Positions 26,089 to 36,907 of a stretch of DNA of 64,000 nucleotides are shown here, one piece after another; the stretch's first letter is position 1; the number at the start of each line of letters is the position of its first letter. The notes beneath the pieces were generated by a model. The model saw only the letters and a list, made by a program, of their open reading frames with translations, was not told the origin of the DNA and ran no database searches. The DNA is from an uncultured Rhizobiaceae bacterium (GTDB taxonomy: Bacteria > Pseudomonadota > Alphaproteobacteria > Rhizobiales > Rhizobiaceae). A program made the position numbers and the translations under genes. The DNA is taken from assembly GCA_951813045.1 (NCBI GenBank), contig CATOTF010000002.1:1364001-1428000 (forward strand), in the 5' to 3' direction.

Positions 26089-29000
26089 CTACTTTGCAGT
26101 TAAGGCGGTCAATAGCTCATTGGCAATCTTGCAATCTTCAGGGCAGTCGCCATCTGCGATGCTGCCGTAAACGGGTTGGAGTAGAGAGATCGCCTCGGCG
26201 GTCTTTCCCTGATCTCGCCACAGGCCCGCCAGGTCGATGGCTGCGCGCAGTTCCCAGAGTTTGCCGCTCTGGCGGCGCGCAACACTGAGAGAGTAGCCAA
26301 GGTACTTCTCAGCAGTCTCTGGGTCATCACCAAACCTGGCTAGGGCCGCCTGTAGCCGATGGAGGCTGGAGAGGGCGACTTCCTCGCCCGTCTTGTCGAT
26401 CATATCCTGTACCAGTTTCGCCAATTCTGCCGCATAGCTGGAATGTCCTAACAACAAAGCGGATTGGGCAAGATCAATATGAAGATGCGTTAAATTGGTT
26501 GTGAACTTTGTGGAAGCAAACTGTTCATACGCCTTTCGGTACCTTTCAATACTGGTTTCGTCGCCATTTCGCGCTGCCATAGTTTCGCCGATAATAGGTA
26601 TGAAAGCCGACCAAAGCTCCAGATTGTGTTCGTGAGCTTTAGGTGCCGCCTCGTTCAAACATCGCTCTACGTCTGAATCGTCTCCGGATATCAGGCTGAA
26701 TAGCGCTCTCATCATGAGCAAATAGCAGACCGTCTGAATATGACCGGTCGACCCAGCAACATTTTCCGCCTCATCCATGTGAGCTTTCGCGAGTGTTGTC
26801 TGCCCCTGGGTCAACAAGTTTAGTGCTTTGAACACGTGGGCCGCAACGCCAATATCTTGTCCAAACTGGCTGGCGAGCCCAGCGTGCGCAACCTGATCAT
26901 AGTTGGCAAATGCGACGTCCAAGAATCGATCCGACTGAGCATAATTGCCCAGGAACCAATGCGAGGCTCCGGCAACTCGGTTGGCCACTACCATTGGGGG
27001 TGTGTTCGGCGAATTCGCGGTAATTTCAACGAGTGATTCTGCGCTGCGAAGTGCGTCTGCGTGCTGTCCTCGGGTTCCTGCGCTAACCCACAATCCGTAG
27101 AGGATTGAATACCGCATCGGGGTCTCGCCCACTTTGTTCGCGAAACCCAACGCTTTTTCAAATGAAGCCAGTGTTTCATCAGCCGCGTGGCCCTTGCGTG
27201 AGAGAAAAGTCATGCTGAGAGAAACCTGCAGCGCAAGCGTGCGTTCATAAGGCGGAGTATCGCTGTTATCCAGCTGAGGCGTGATCAAACTGATTGCCCT
27301 GCCAAGGTGTGAGATCGCCTCATCAAACGCCGGTCTTGCGATAGCAGCTGTGCTGGCGGCTTCCCACAGATCGATGGCTCGGTCTGTCTGGTTGGCGGCA
27401 TCGGCATGGACGGCAAGTACTTCAGGGGCGATGTCGGCGTCTGTTTCCAGCGCGCTCAGAATGCGGGTGTGGATCGTGCGTCGACGCTCTTTCAGCAGGC
27501 TCTCATATGCAGCGTCGCGGACCAGCGCGTGCTTGAACAGATATGTCGCTTCGGGTGGCAAACCACGTCGATAGATCAGCTCGGCTGCGATCAGGCCGTC
27601 CATTGCTTCCGTCAGTTCGGCATCTTTCAGAGGCGATATCTGTGACAGCAGTCCGTAGCTGAACTCCCGCCCGATACATGCGGCGGTCTGGGCGACTTCC
27701 TTGATAGATTGCAGCCGGTCCAGCCGGCTGTCATGCAGCGTTGTCGGAATGGCAATGCGCGGAGAGGGCCATTGAGAACGTATCGCTCGCCGTCGTCTTT
27801 CAGCGCGCTGGATTCAAGGATGGTCTTGGTCAACTCTTCAACAAACAGCGGTACGCCATCTGTGCGCTGCGCGATGATCGCCATGATCTCGTCCGGCAGT
27901 GCCTTGCCGTCGGTTAGTTTCGCCACAATGGCGCCGATCTGATCTTTACCAAGGCGGTTCAGCGCAAACTTCGTGACGATAGGATGCCCGCCAAAGCCAT
28001 AATCGAATGTCGGACGCGCGGTGGCGAGGATCATCATCGGCTGATCTGTGATCTGATCCAGCAAAGTGTCCAGTAACTCCTGCGATGTTGGGTCGATCCA
28101 GTGCAGGTCTTCAAATACCATCAGCACAGGTTTTTCCGCCGCTTGTCGCACGAGCAGCCCGGCCAGAGCCTGCATCGTTTTCGCTCGCTGCTGCGCTGGC
28201 GTTAGATCAAGCGCGCCATAGCGGGCCTCGCCGTCCAGCCCCAGTAGTGGCGAGACCAGTCGCAGCGTGTCCTGATCAGCGTCAAGTGCCGCTTCCAATT
28301 TGTCCAGCCGCAAATCTGGGCTGTCAGATGGCGCAATCCCGGCAGCGAAGGACATCTGTTGCGTGACCGGATAGAAGGCGCTGTCCGCGTGGTAGGGTGA
28401 ACACTGGAAGGTGATCCGCGTATGGTCATCCTTGGCGACCTCATCGATGACCGCCTGCGTGATGCGCGACTTACCGATCCCCGCCTCACCACTGACGATG
28501 GCCATCTGACCCTGGCCCGACCGGGTCAGAGCCCAACGTTCGGTCATCAGCTCAATCTCACGCTCGCGCCCGACAATGGCTGTCATCCCGCCTGACTGGC
28601 GAGCGGCGAACCGGCTTTGAACGGTTGCTTCGCCCTCAACCCGATAGGCGTCAACAGGACCTGCGATGCCCTTCAGGTCCTGTCCTTCGAGACGAGACAG
28701 GTCGAAGATCGCGCCCAGCAGGCGCTGTGTTTCTTTGGCGACAACCAGTTGGTTCAGGCCTGCAACGCCTTGCAGACGCGCCGCGAGATTTGGTGTTTCA
28801 CCAACCACTGCAGCCTCCTGCGTCGCACCGCTACCGATCAGATCACCAACAATGACAACGCCGGTCGCGATGCCAACGCGGGTGGACAGGGGCGTGCCGT
28901 TGGGCGCTTTGGTTATCTTGACCACGTCGATGATGGACAGGCCTGCTCGGACGGCACGCTCAGCGTCATCCTCGTTGGCTCGGGGCCAGCCAAAATAGCA

Positions 29001-29453
29001 CAGCACGCCATCACCCATGAACTTGGCGACAAAGCCTTCGTAGCGACTAACGACGCCAGCAACGGTATTCTGATAGGAAGTGATGACATCGCGCATGTCC
29101 TCGGTGTCCAACTTCGTCGCCATCTCAGTGGAGCCAACGAGATCAACAAACATGACCGTCAGATGGCGGCGTTCGGCGTCCGAGGAAGATGGTGTATCGG
29201 CATGGGGAGTTGATTCAGATGCCGTGGCGATACTACCCAGCCGTTGGATTGCTCTCCATGCTTTTCGGCGTGGACCAAGCGGCAATCCAAGTTCCTTAAG
29301 ATCATCCTCCTCCAAATCAGCGAGGGTTTCAAAATCGATCTCCGCGTCCTCGAAAGTGGAGAGATATTTTTCTAGCCCTAGCTCATCCAGCCATTTAGCG
29401 ATTTCTGTCAATGTGTTCTTCTCACCTCTTGCCGGAATGCGCCAATTTGGCAT
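26089..29453 (-). pseudogene. SAM domain / class III adenylate cyclase / AAA ATPase / TPR regulator, split by one frameshift
   Basis: The first part (29453 to about 27750) has a SAM domain (residues 15-70, TEIAKWLDELGLEKYLSTF) and a class III nucleotidyl cyclase domain with both metal aspartates (D104 in MFVDLVGST, D148 in KFMGDGVLCYFG). An AAA/STAND ATPase follows with Walker A GEAGIGKSR and Walker B LMVFEDLHWID. The second part (to 26089) is in another frame and continues the ATPase and a long TPR-like helical tail. Near 27749-27752 one missing base separates NGPLRALP from IPTTLHD; inserting one base restores about 1,121 codons. Either a true null mutation or a sequencing error would look like this. 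Confidence 0.85.
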
Positions 29454-30156
29454 CGCCCTCAGTTCTCAACTGGACAATCAATAGCTCAATTCGGCATGCG
29501 ATCACACACCAAAACTAGATTGACCGTTGAACTTTGTAGAAACCATCACGAGAGCCACTAACTTGAATGACAGATTCGAGTGAACTTGATGCATCAAGTT
29601 GTCACCTATCTAGCCTGCTGACGACACTCTCAATTTGGTCAATATGGGCTGATTTTGATGAAAAAGGCTGTGATCCAAATTTGGCTGGGAATTTTTAGAA
29701 GCTGAATTCAGATATCAGGGTTACTCAACATATCATCCTAGCTGATGCTCATATCTGGAATGGAATCCCAATTATTGACCACAAAAATCTGCTGGCCGAC
29801 TTTTTCATCAAGATCGGCTCGATGCGGCCATTTAACGGAATTACCAATAGTGGAAAATCGACCTGCCGCTAATGTCGGGAGAGCGGACAAACTCCCATTT
29901 TCAAATTGCCTCGCTGGTCTGCCAACGACAAACCCTTCAACCGTCACTTTCTGCCTATTCCGTTGAAAAACTCGCCACATTGAAGGCACTTTGGGCTGAT
30001 TCAATTTCCTTGTTGATTTGGGAGATTCGGGCGTTACACAAACGAGGGTTTGTAAAAGGCCTCAGAAACGGGCGATATGTGTATGAGAAGCCTTTAATAT
30101 CTCATATCGCATTCAAAACTGCACAAAGGGTCAGTGGCAATGCCCATAAAATTGCC
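29454..30156 (-). other. Intergenic region upstream of the cyclase-type gene, no supported gene
   Basis: About 700 bp between the cyclase-type gene start and the IS630 left end. Only short open frames occur: 88 codons on the minus strand at 29738-30004 and a similar one antisense to it. None has a recognisable motif or a convincing ribosome-binding site. It probably contains the cyclase-gene promoter on the minus strand. Confidence 0.35.
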
Positions 30157-30158
30157 TA

Positions 30159-31208
30159 GAGCATGTCACCGGCATTTAGCTTCAGGATTCCCATTTACGA
30201 TTTTATGTGATTCCCTTGCGTTTGAAGGAGAACGTTATGGGAAAACCACATCCATTTGAATTACGACAACGTGTTGTCGATCATGTTGCAGAAGGACACA
30301 CACATCGGTCTACGGCTGCCCATTTTCGGGTGTCGGCTAAATTCGTCAATGACATTGTGAAGTTACACAAGGAAACCGGAAGCCTTGATCCCAAACCACA
30401 GGGTCGCGAACCGGGGCATGGCAAGCTGGGACCCTATAAAGATTGGCTTTTGGCCCAAATTGATCAACAAGGTGATGTCACTCTGGATCAATTAGCCCGC
30501 CGGTTGAAAGAGGAGCATGACGTTGATGTACATCGCTGGTCGGTGTGCCGGTTACTTCACAAGGTAAACCTGTCGCATAAAAAAAGACCCTTTATGCCAA
30601 AGAACAGCAGCGCGCGGATGTAAAACAGGCTCGACATGTGTGGATGAGCAAACGTCTTGCTTTCCTGAACAGAGCCTATGAAAGGCTCGTGTTCATTGAT
30701 GAAACCTCCACCAATACCAAACTCACCAAACAAACGGGATGGGCACCGGTTGGGCAGCGCCTTTTGGATCATGCTCCATTTGGCCATTGGCAAACCCAGA
30801 CCTTCATTGCGGGTTTGAGATGCCACGGCTTGACAGCACCCTGGGTGTTGGACGGACCCATGAACCGGGAAACGTTTGATTGTTATATTGAGACCCAGCT
30901 CGCACCAACTTTAAGGAGGGGCGATATTGTCATCCTCGACAATGTCGCATTCCACAAAAGTTCCAAGGCAGCCCAGGCCCTTAAGGATGTTGGTGCATGG
31001 TTCTTGTTCGTGCCGCCCTATTCGCCGGATCTGAACCCAATCGAGATGGCTTTTTCAAAACTCAAAGCCCTCCTGCGAAAGGCATGTGCCAGAACATATG
31101 ATGAGGTCTGGAAATCAATCGGACAAATCTGCGACTTGTTCAATCCACATGAGTGCAGAAACTTCTTCAAAGCATGTGGGTATGAATTCGATTGTCTGTG
31201 ACACGCTC
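30159..31208 (+). mobile_element. IS630-family insertion sequence, complete (1,050 bp)
   Basis: The ends are imperfect inverted repeats: GAGCATGTCAC at the left (from 30159) and, read on the other strand, GAGCGTGTCAC at the right (to 31208). Both are flanked by the dinucleotide TA (30157-30158 and 31209-31210), the TA target duplication typical of this family. One transposase in two overlapping frames fills the element. Confidence 0.92.
30237..31201 (+). CDS. IS630-family transposase (two frames joined by -1 frameshifting)
   Basis: The first frame (30237-30623, GAAGGAG ribosome-binding site) encodes the helix-turn-helix region: [30 protein letters not shown] and WSVCRLL. The second frame, open to 31201, encodes the DDE catalytic domain: [19 protein letters not shown] and [16 protein letters not shown], with D, D and E in order. 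The frames overlap at seven adenines followed by G (30579-30586). A -1 slip there gives [12 protein letters not shown] and a fused product of about 320 aa, the normal IS630 arrangement. The stop lies within the right terminal repeat. Confidence 0.9.
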
Positions 31209-31410
31209 TAGGATGTCATTTTGTACTCAGCCGAATCAGCCTCCTACGTTGTCTGCATTTACAGGCTAATCGATCATATTGACCCAACACGCATTTGCCC
31301 AAACTGCTCCATCGGCGGGTTGTACTGGAATATCATCATTCCCCGCAACCGACACCGTTCTTCAAGATCAATTTGTCTGCAATGTTTTCCCATAGCACCT
31401 GTCTTAATAG

Positions 31411-31626
31411 CAGGCAGGGCACTTCGTTTGTGAATCTAGCCAAGACCTCAATTTAGCCGGTGTAGAAGTCGTCGAACTCAACAATTTTTCCGGAGGTGTT
31501 GGTGCAGGTGTTCTATTTGCCAACGATAGCGGAACTGCCCTGAGTTTGGACGTGACGCTTGGTGGGTTGTGTGATGGTGTTCAAACTTTGGGCGGTATCG
31601 CTCGTCTGCGAATACCACTCAATTAA
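31411..31626 (+). pseudogene. Orphan C-terminal gene fragment (71 codons), unknown
   Basis: After a TAG at 31408-31410 the plus strand stays open for 71 codons to TAA. The sequence (VEVVELNNFSGGVGAGVLF, then GTALSLDVTLGGLCDGVQTL and IARLRIPLN) has a beta-rich, glycine-rich look of a secreted or outer-membrane protein C terminus. No usable start or ribosome-binding site is present. It lies 200 bp beyond IS630, but the matching N-terminal part was not found on the other side of the IS. The rest of 31,211-31,785 holds no gene that I can support. Confidence 0.3.
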
Positions 31627-31785
31627 GGTGTAATCCGAATTAAAACGGGATTATTCTGAACCAGCTTTGCCTTAAAGTGAGCTGCCTAACATGTCGGCGT
31701 AGCACTTAAAGGCCGGTTCAGATACGAAAGCTGGTAAGGCAGGTATTACCTGCTAGCAATCTCACGATTTGGTGTGCGATGGCAG

Positions 31786-33747
31786 CTATTCCGAAACCAC
31801 TAATTTCATCGCTGGAAAGCCGTTTTCGACCTGTTCCCCGGTAGCGATGCTAATGTTGGAAATTACACCGTCTGTGGGCGCTAGTACGGCATGTTCCATT
31901 TTCATGGCCTCGACAGAAAATAATATATCTCCCTGTTCCACTTCATCCCCATCAACAACAGTCACCGCAATTATTTTCCCGTGCATTGGGACAGAAATAA
32001 TGCCATCGGCGTTTGCCGTGCCCCCTTCTTCAACAGGTTGATAGAGTTTCGGTTCGAAGAGAGTTTGCTTACCGGCTGCCAAAACGTAAATCTTGCCGTC
32101 CTTGATATGGGCTTTTGCGCATGCGGACGAATAAACCCAGCGGTCATTATCGTCCTGAACACAAATATCGGTTCCTTCAAACTTTACCCGGGTGGATATT
32201 TCTTCACCGTCCATAACAAAATTCCAATCGAGTTCCCGGCCACCGACCAGTTGAAAACTATCGGTCATTCCCCATGGGGAGGTGGAGTTAGCAGGATTTT
32301 CATGCACTATTTTATTTTGTTGCAAGGTTATGAGTGCGGATAACCCCGTGCAAATAACGTCAGCATCGGGCTCGGCAACATTGATCAGATTATCGAGCTT
32401 ACTATCAATCAGCGAGGTATCAAACCGTTGTCCGCGAAATGTGGTATCAGCACAAAGGTTTGCGAGGAACGCTGTGTTGGTGACAGGACCAGCTATCTGG
32501 GCGCCACGAAGACATTCTTCCAAACGATCCAGCGCAGAGTCACGATTGGAACTGTGGACGATCAGTTTCGCGATCATCGGGTCGTAAAAAGGACTTATCG
32601 TATCCCCCTGTTCAACACCGGTGTCGATGCGAACGCCATTGGCTTCTTCGCCCAGATCCATCGCGACGAGATCGCCAGTTGAAGGTAGAAATCCGGCATT
32701 TGGGTCTTCAGCGTAGATTCTGGCCTCAACGGCATGCCCGTTTATCGATAGTTCTTCCTGCAGTTTGGGCAATTTTTCGCCGGATGCCACGCGAAGTTGC
32801 CATTCGACCAGATCAGTTCCTGTAATCATTTCAGTTACTGGGTGCTCCACCTGGAGCCGAGTGTTCATCTCCATGAAGTAGAACCCGTCAAGGGTTAACC
32901 CGTTGGCGCCATCAACAATAAATTCTACGGTCCCTGCCCCTTGATAACCCACCGCACGAGCGGCATCACATGCGGCCTTGCCCATGGCGCTGCGAACTTC
33001 CTCCGTCATTCCAGGCGCAGGCGCTTCTTCAATTACTTTCTGGTGACGGCGTTGTAGTGAACAGTCACGTTCGAAAAGATGAACAACATTGCCGTGGCTG
33101 TCACCAAACACCTGAATTTCAATGTGTCTTGGGCTTTCGATGAATTTTTCAATCAAAACGACGTCATTGCCAAATGCCGCCATTGCCTCGCGTTTTGCGG
33201 CATCAAGAGCGTTATCGAATTCGATCGCTTTACCGACTTTACGCATCCCCTTACCACCGCCGCCTGCAACGGCTTTGATCAGGACCGGGTAGCCGATCTC
33301 ATAGGCTTTGCGTTTCAGAAAGTCGGGCGTTTGATTGCTGCCATGGTACCCTGGAACGATGGGCACGCCAGCTTCAGCCATTATCTCCTTGGCCTTGTCT
33401 TTTAACCCCATGGAGCGAATGGCCGCCGGTGGTGGACCGACAAAAATCATGCCCGCGTCGTGGGTCAGTTCGGCAAAGTCTGCGTTTTCTGAGAGAAATC
33501 CGTAACCTGGATGGATTGCATCCGCTCCGGCTTCTTTTGCTACAGATAATATACGACCATTGCGCAAGTAACTATCGGCGGCAGGTGCCGCGCCAATGAG
33601 TTGCGCTTCATCGGCCGTACGCACGTGAAGGGCATTTTCATCGGCCTTAGAATATACAGCAACCGTACGAACCCCCATTTTCCGGGCGGTTTTAATGATG
33701 CGGCAGGCAATTTCGCCACGGTTTGCAATGAGGAGCTTTTTAATCAT
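31786..33747 (-). CDS. mccA: Methylcrotonoyl-CoA carboxylase, biotin-containing alpha subunit
   Basis: Biotin-dependent acyl-CoA carboxylase subunit, 653 aa. It carries out ATP-dependent biotin carboxylation in leucine degradation, passing CO2 to the beta subunit. The biotin carboxylase half starts KKLLIANRGEIACRII and has the ATP-grasp loop AVAGGGGKGMRKV and FIESPRHIEIQVFGD. A connecting domain follows, and the biotinyl site is EAMKMEH near residue 615. The PGYHG segment and overall pattern favour methylcrotonoyl- over propionyl-CoA carboxylase; acetyl-CoA type is less likely. The beta subunit gene is not in this window. Confidence 0.85.
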   Translation of the reverse strand: MIKKLLIANRGEIACRIIKTARKMGVRTVAVYSKADENALHVRTADEAQLIGAAPAADSYLRNGRILSVAKEAGADAIHPGYGFLSENADFAELTHDAGMIFVGPPPAAIRSMGLKDKAKEIMAEAGVPIVPGYHGSNQTPDFLKRKAYEIGYPVLIKAVAGGGGKGMRKVGKAIEFDNALDAAKREAMAAFGNDVVLIEKFIESPRHIEIQVFGDSHGNVVHLFERDCSLQRRHQKVIEEAPAPGMTEEVRSAMGKAACDAARAVGYQGAGTVEFIVDGANGLTLDGFYFMEMNTRLQVEHPVTEMITGTDLVEWQLRVASGEKLPKLQEELSINGHAVEARIYAEDPNAGFLPSTGDLVAMDLGEEANGVRIDTGVEQGDTISPFYDPMIAKLIVHSSNRDSALDRLEECLRGAQIAGPVTNTAFLANLCADTTFRGQRFDTSLIDSKLDNLINVAEPDADVICTGLSALITLQQNKIVHENPANSTSPWGMTDSFQLVGGRELDWNFVMDGEEISTRVKFEGTDICVQDDNDRWVYSSACAKAHIKDGKIYVLAAGKQTLFEPKLYQPVEEGGTANADGIISVPMHGKIIAVTVVDGDEVEQGDILFSVEAMKMEHAVLAPTDGVISNISIATGEQVENGFPAMKLVVSE

Positions 33748-33792
33748 GGCGTTTAATAACCCGCCAAATGATTCTGCGCTACGGGAACTTGT

Positions 33793-35205
33793 TCAGCACT
33801 CAACGATATTCACGGGCACATTGACGGCTAAACCGCCCTGACTGGTCTCTTTATAACGGGCATCCATGTCCACTCCCGTTTGCCGCATGGTTTCGATACA
33901 AGCATCGAGCGGGACAAAGTGACTGCCATCACCGTGTAAAGCGAGAGACGCGGCAGTCACCGCTTTCACGGCACCTAGTGCATTACGTTCAATGCACGGC
34001 ACTTGCACAAGCCCGCCCACAGGGTCGCACGTCATTCCAAGGTGGTGTTCAAGCGCGATTTCAGCAGCATTTTCCACCTGTTCCGGTGTGCCACCCATAA
34101 TTGCCGCCAAACCTGCCGCAGCCATGGCAGCAGCCGAACCAACTTCTCCCTGGCATCCAACTTCAGCCCCGGAAATTGATGCATTTTGTTTGATAATCGC
34201 ACCGATAGCTGAGGCGGTTAGCAGAAACTCCTCGATCTCTGCCGGGCCAACAGCGGAATTAAACTTATTGTGATAGCTCAATACGGCCGGAATCACCCCT
34301 GCCGCGCCATTTGTCGGGGCTGTTACGACTTTGCCGCCTGCGGCGTTTTCCTCATTCACCGCCATTGCAAAAACGGAAAGCCAGTCATTCGCAGCCAATG
34401 GCCCCAATTCATTGCGGCTCCAACCTTCTTCCAGCTTCGCAGCCACCTGTTTGGCGCGCCTTTTGACCTGCAACCCGCCCGGAAGCTCGCCTTCTTGGGA
34501 AAGCCCCCGTTTTACGCAATCGTCCATTGCTTTCCAGATTGACGAAATATCCGCACTTAATCCAGCTTCACCGTTGGCCGCGACTTCGTTTGCGCGTTTC
34601 AATTGTGCAATGGAAAAGCCCGTTTCCTTGCTCATGGACAGCATCTGCGCTGCGTTTTCAAACGGATAGGGTATTTCCACCGGTGAGGCAGGTTCGATAC
34701 CAGCATTCATTCGTTCCAGTTCCAACTCATCCATGACGAATCCGCCGCCAATCGAGTAATATACCTGGCGCAACAACATGTTTCCGTCGCCATCCAACGC
34801 TTGAAATCGCATGCCATTTGCATGTCCGGCGAGAATTTCATCGTAATCGAAAATCAAGTCAGCATCCGGGTCGAATTCCCAATCAGGAAAGCCTTCAGCA
34901 TCAATTTTTGCCGTTTGACGTGCTTCTTGGAGAATACCGTCAACGGCATCAGGATCCATAGTGGATGGCTCGCACCCCATTAAACCCAAGACGACCGCCG
35001 TATCGCTTCCGTGCCCTTTGCCTGTGAACGCGAGCGAGCCGTGTAAGGATACTTTAATTCTCGAAACTTGTGTGTTGGCCGGGCGGGGCCAATCGCCATC
35101 TCGAACTTGTTCCAAAAAACGCTGGGCGGCGACCATTGGACCCATAGTGTGAGAGGAAGACGGGCCAATGCCTATCTTGAACAATTCAAAAATGGATAAA
35201 AACAT
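33793..35205 (-). CDS. sdaA: L-serine ammonia-lyase (L-serine dehydratase), iron-sulfur type
   Basis: Deaminates L-serine to pyruvate and ammonia using a [4Fe-4S] cluster. The 470-aa protein has both domains fused: the N-terminal FELFKIGIGPSSSHTMGPM and the C-terminal catalytic region with EVGCQGEVGSAAAMAAAGL, CDPVGGLVQVPCIERN and the near-terminal cysteine in PLDACIETMR. These cysteines are the expected cluster ligands. It stands upstream of mccA on the same strand (45 bp gap). Confidence 0.95.
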   Translation of the reverse strand: MFLSIFELFKIGIGPSSSHTMGPMVAAQRFLEQVRDGDWPRPANTQVSRIKVSLHGSLAFTGKGHGSDTAVVLGLMGCEPSTMDPDAVDGILQEARQTAKIDAEGFPDWEFDPDADLIFDYDEILAGHANGMRFQALDGDGNMLLRQVYYSIGGGFVMDELELERMNAGIEPASPVEIPYPFENAAQMLSMSKETGFSIAQLKRANEVAANGEAGLSADISSIWKAMDDCVKRGLSQEGELPGGLQVKRRAKQVAAKLEEGWSRNELGPLAANDWLSVFAMAVNEENAAGGKVVTAPTNGAAGVIPAVLSYHNKFNSAVGPAEIEEFLLTASAIGAIIKQNASISGAEVGCQGEVGSAAAMAAAGLAAIMGGTPEQVENAAEIALEHHLGMTCDPVGGLVQVPCIERNALGAVKAVTAASLALHGDGSHFVPLDACIETMRQTGVDMDARYKETSQGGLAVNVPVNIVEC

Positions 35206-35320
35206 ATTGGTGTGTCCAAACTCATGCTCGCGCTTTACTCGCGCAGATGCATGGGCTTTGTATGATTGGTTGCGTCACTCCTACGCCCCGTAACCGACAT
35301 TCTCACAACAGGCAATCTCG

Positions 35321-36049
35321 ATGAAGTTCAAGACCCCGCTGATACCTGCAATTCTTATTCTACGCTATAAGCGGTTTCTGGCTGACGTAGAGTTGGAAAA
35401 CGGCGATGTGATTACCGTCCACTGCCCTAACCCGGGCGCCATGGTTGGGCTTACCAAGCCGGGTAATCGCGTTTGGATTTCTGACAGCGGTAATCCCAAA
35501 CGCAAATTACGTCACACGCTGGAACTAATGGAGGTTGAAGGACCACTGGGCCTGACGCTTGTTGGTATCAACACAATGCACCCCAATAAGCTGGCTCGAG
35601 AGGCCATTGAGAACGGGCTTGTGAGTGGTTTATCTAGGTATCAGAACCTTAGAACCGAAGTGAAATACGGAGAAAACTCGCGCATCGACATCTTGCTGGA
35701 AAACTCGACCGGACCACCATGCTACGTAGAAGTGAAAAATGTGCATCTGGTTCGTGAAAAAGGACTGCACGAATTCCCCGACTGTAAAACAACGCGCGGG
35801 GCAAAACATTTGCGTGAACTTGCAAACGTAGTGGCAGATGGGGGGCGAGCCGTCATGCTCTATGTTATTCAGCGTGGGGACGGTGACAGATTAGCTTTCG
35901 CTGCTGATTATGACCAGGAATATGCGGACGCATTTTCACTGGCGACGCAGGCCGGGGTTGAAGCGCTCGCCATTCGGTGCGAAATGTCCTTGGAAGAGAT
36001 TGTGGCCCGCGATATGGTTCCCGTCATTCCGCCCGCGACAGTCGACTGA
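35321..36049 (+). CDS. sfsA: DNA/RNA nuclease SfsA
   Basis: SfsA-family protein of 242 aa, known as a sugar-fermentation stimulation protein and described as a DNA-binding nuclease. Family segments are RYKRFLADVELENGDVITVHCPNPGAM near the N terminus (partly quoted), a PD-(D/E)XK-like core ENSRIDILLE and YVEVKNVHLV, and FPDCKTTRGAKHLREL. It is the first gene of a plus-strand sfsA-map-radC run. Confidence 0.94.
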   Translation: MKFKTPLIPAILILRYKRFLADVELENGDVITVHCPNPGAMVGLTKPGNRVWISDSGNPKRKLRHTLELMEVEGPLGLTLVGINTMHPNKLAREAIENGLVSGLSRYQNLRTEVKYGENSRIDILLENSTGPPCYVEVKNVHLVREKGLHEFPDCKTTRGAKHLRELANVVADGGRAVMLYVIQRGDGDRLAFAADYDQEYADAFSLATQAGVEALAIRCEMSLEEIVARDMVPVIPPATVD

Positions 36050-36069
36050 TATATTGATGAGCAGAACCA

Positions 36070-36900
36070 TTGACCACCTATCTTGATGCAACAGAAGCCC
36101 CGCTAAAGAATACAGGCCAAATCAAACTGTATTCGAAAGAAGATTTCGATGGCATGCGCAAAGCTTGCCAGTTAACAGCGGGTTGTCTTGATGAAGTTGC
36201 AAAAATGGTTGAGCCGGGGCTGCCGACCAGTAAGATCGATGAATTTGTCTACGAGTATGGACGCGACCACGGTGCTGTTCCGGCAACACTGAATTATCGT
36301 GGTTATCCCTATTCAAGCTGTATTTCGCTCAATCACGTGGTTTGCCACGGGTTTCCCGGTTCAAAACCGTTACGAAATGGCGATATTTTGAACATAGACA
36401 TTACTTTTGTGCTCGACGGATGGCACGGTGATTCCAGCCGCATGTATATCGCCGGACAACCTAAAAGAGCCGCTGAACGGTTGGTTGATTTGACCCATGA
36501 TTGCCTGATGGCAGGTATCGCCGCAGTTAAACCGGGCAATCGCATGGGCGCTATTGGCGCTGCCATACAAGAGCTGGCGGAACGGGAACGCTGTAGCGTT
36601 GTGCGCGATTTTTGCGGTCATGGATTAGGCCGGCTATTTCACGATGCGCCTAATGTATTACATTATGGCCACCCGGATGAGGGACCGGAAATTCGCCCGG
36701 GCATGATCTTCACGATTGAGCCGATGATTAATCTGGGTAAACATCACGTGAAAATACTCAAAGACGGATGGACTGCTGTGACGAGAGACCGTTCATTGTC
36801 TGCACAATTTGAACATTCTATCGGCGTAACCGACGACGGTTGCGAGATATTTACTCTTTCTCCAGCTGGGCATACTAAACCGCCCTATGTTACAGAATAG
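36070..36900 (+). CDS. map: Type I methionine aminopeptidase
   Basis: Removes the initiator methionine from nascent proteins. The 276-aa protein has the dinuclear metal-site residues of the family: HVVCHGFPG, the aspartates in [17 protein letters not shown], the histidine in [14 protein letters not shown], and the glutamates in FTIEPM and [13 protein letters not shown] start at 36070 is used because no in-frame ATG occurs before conserved sequence. Its 3' end lies a few bp before radC. Confidence 0.95.
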   Translation: MTTYLDATEAPLKNTGQIKLYSKEDFDGMRKACQLTAGCLDEVAKMVEPGLPTSKIDEFVYEYGRDHGAVPATLNYRGYPYSSCISLNHVVCHGFPGSKPLRNGDILNIDITFVLDGWHGDSSRMYIAGQPKRAAERLVDLTHDCLMAGIAAVKPGNRMGAIGAAIQELAERERCSVVRDFCGHGLGRLFHDAPNVLHYGHPDEGPEIRPGMIFTIEPMINLGKHHVKILKDGWTAVTRDRSLSAQFEHSIGVTDDGCEIFTLSPAGHTKPPYVTE

Positions 36901-36907
36901 GGATATT

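Noticed and set aside
28617-29213. A 198-codon open frame on the plus strand
   Set aside because: Antisense to the cyclase domain of the split regulator.
31650-31720. Imperfect hairpin (TGAACC ... GGTTCA with CCTTAAAGTG / CACTTAAAGG) as a terminator or repeat element
   Set aside because: Long loop, no T-run, and no second copy seen in the window; no function can be assigned.
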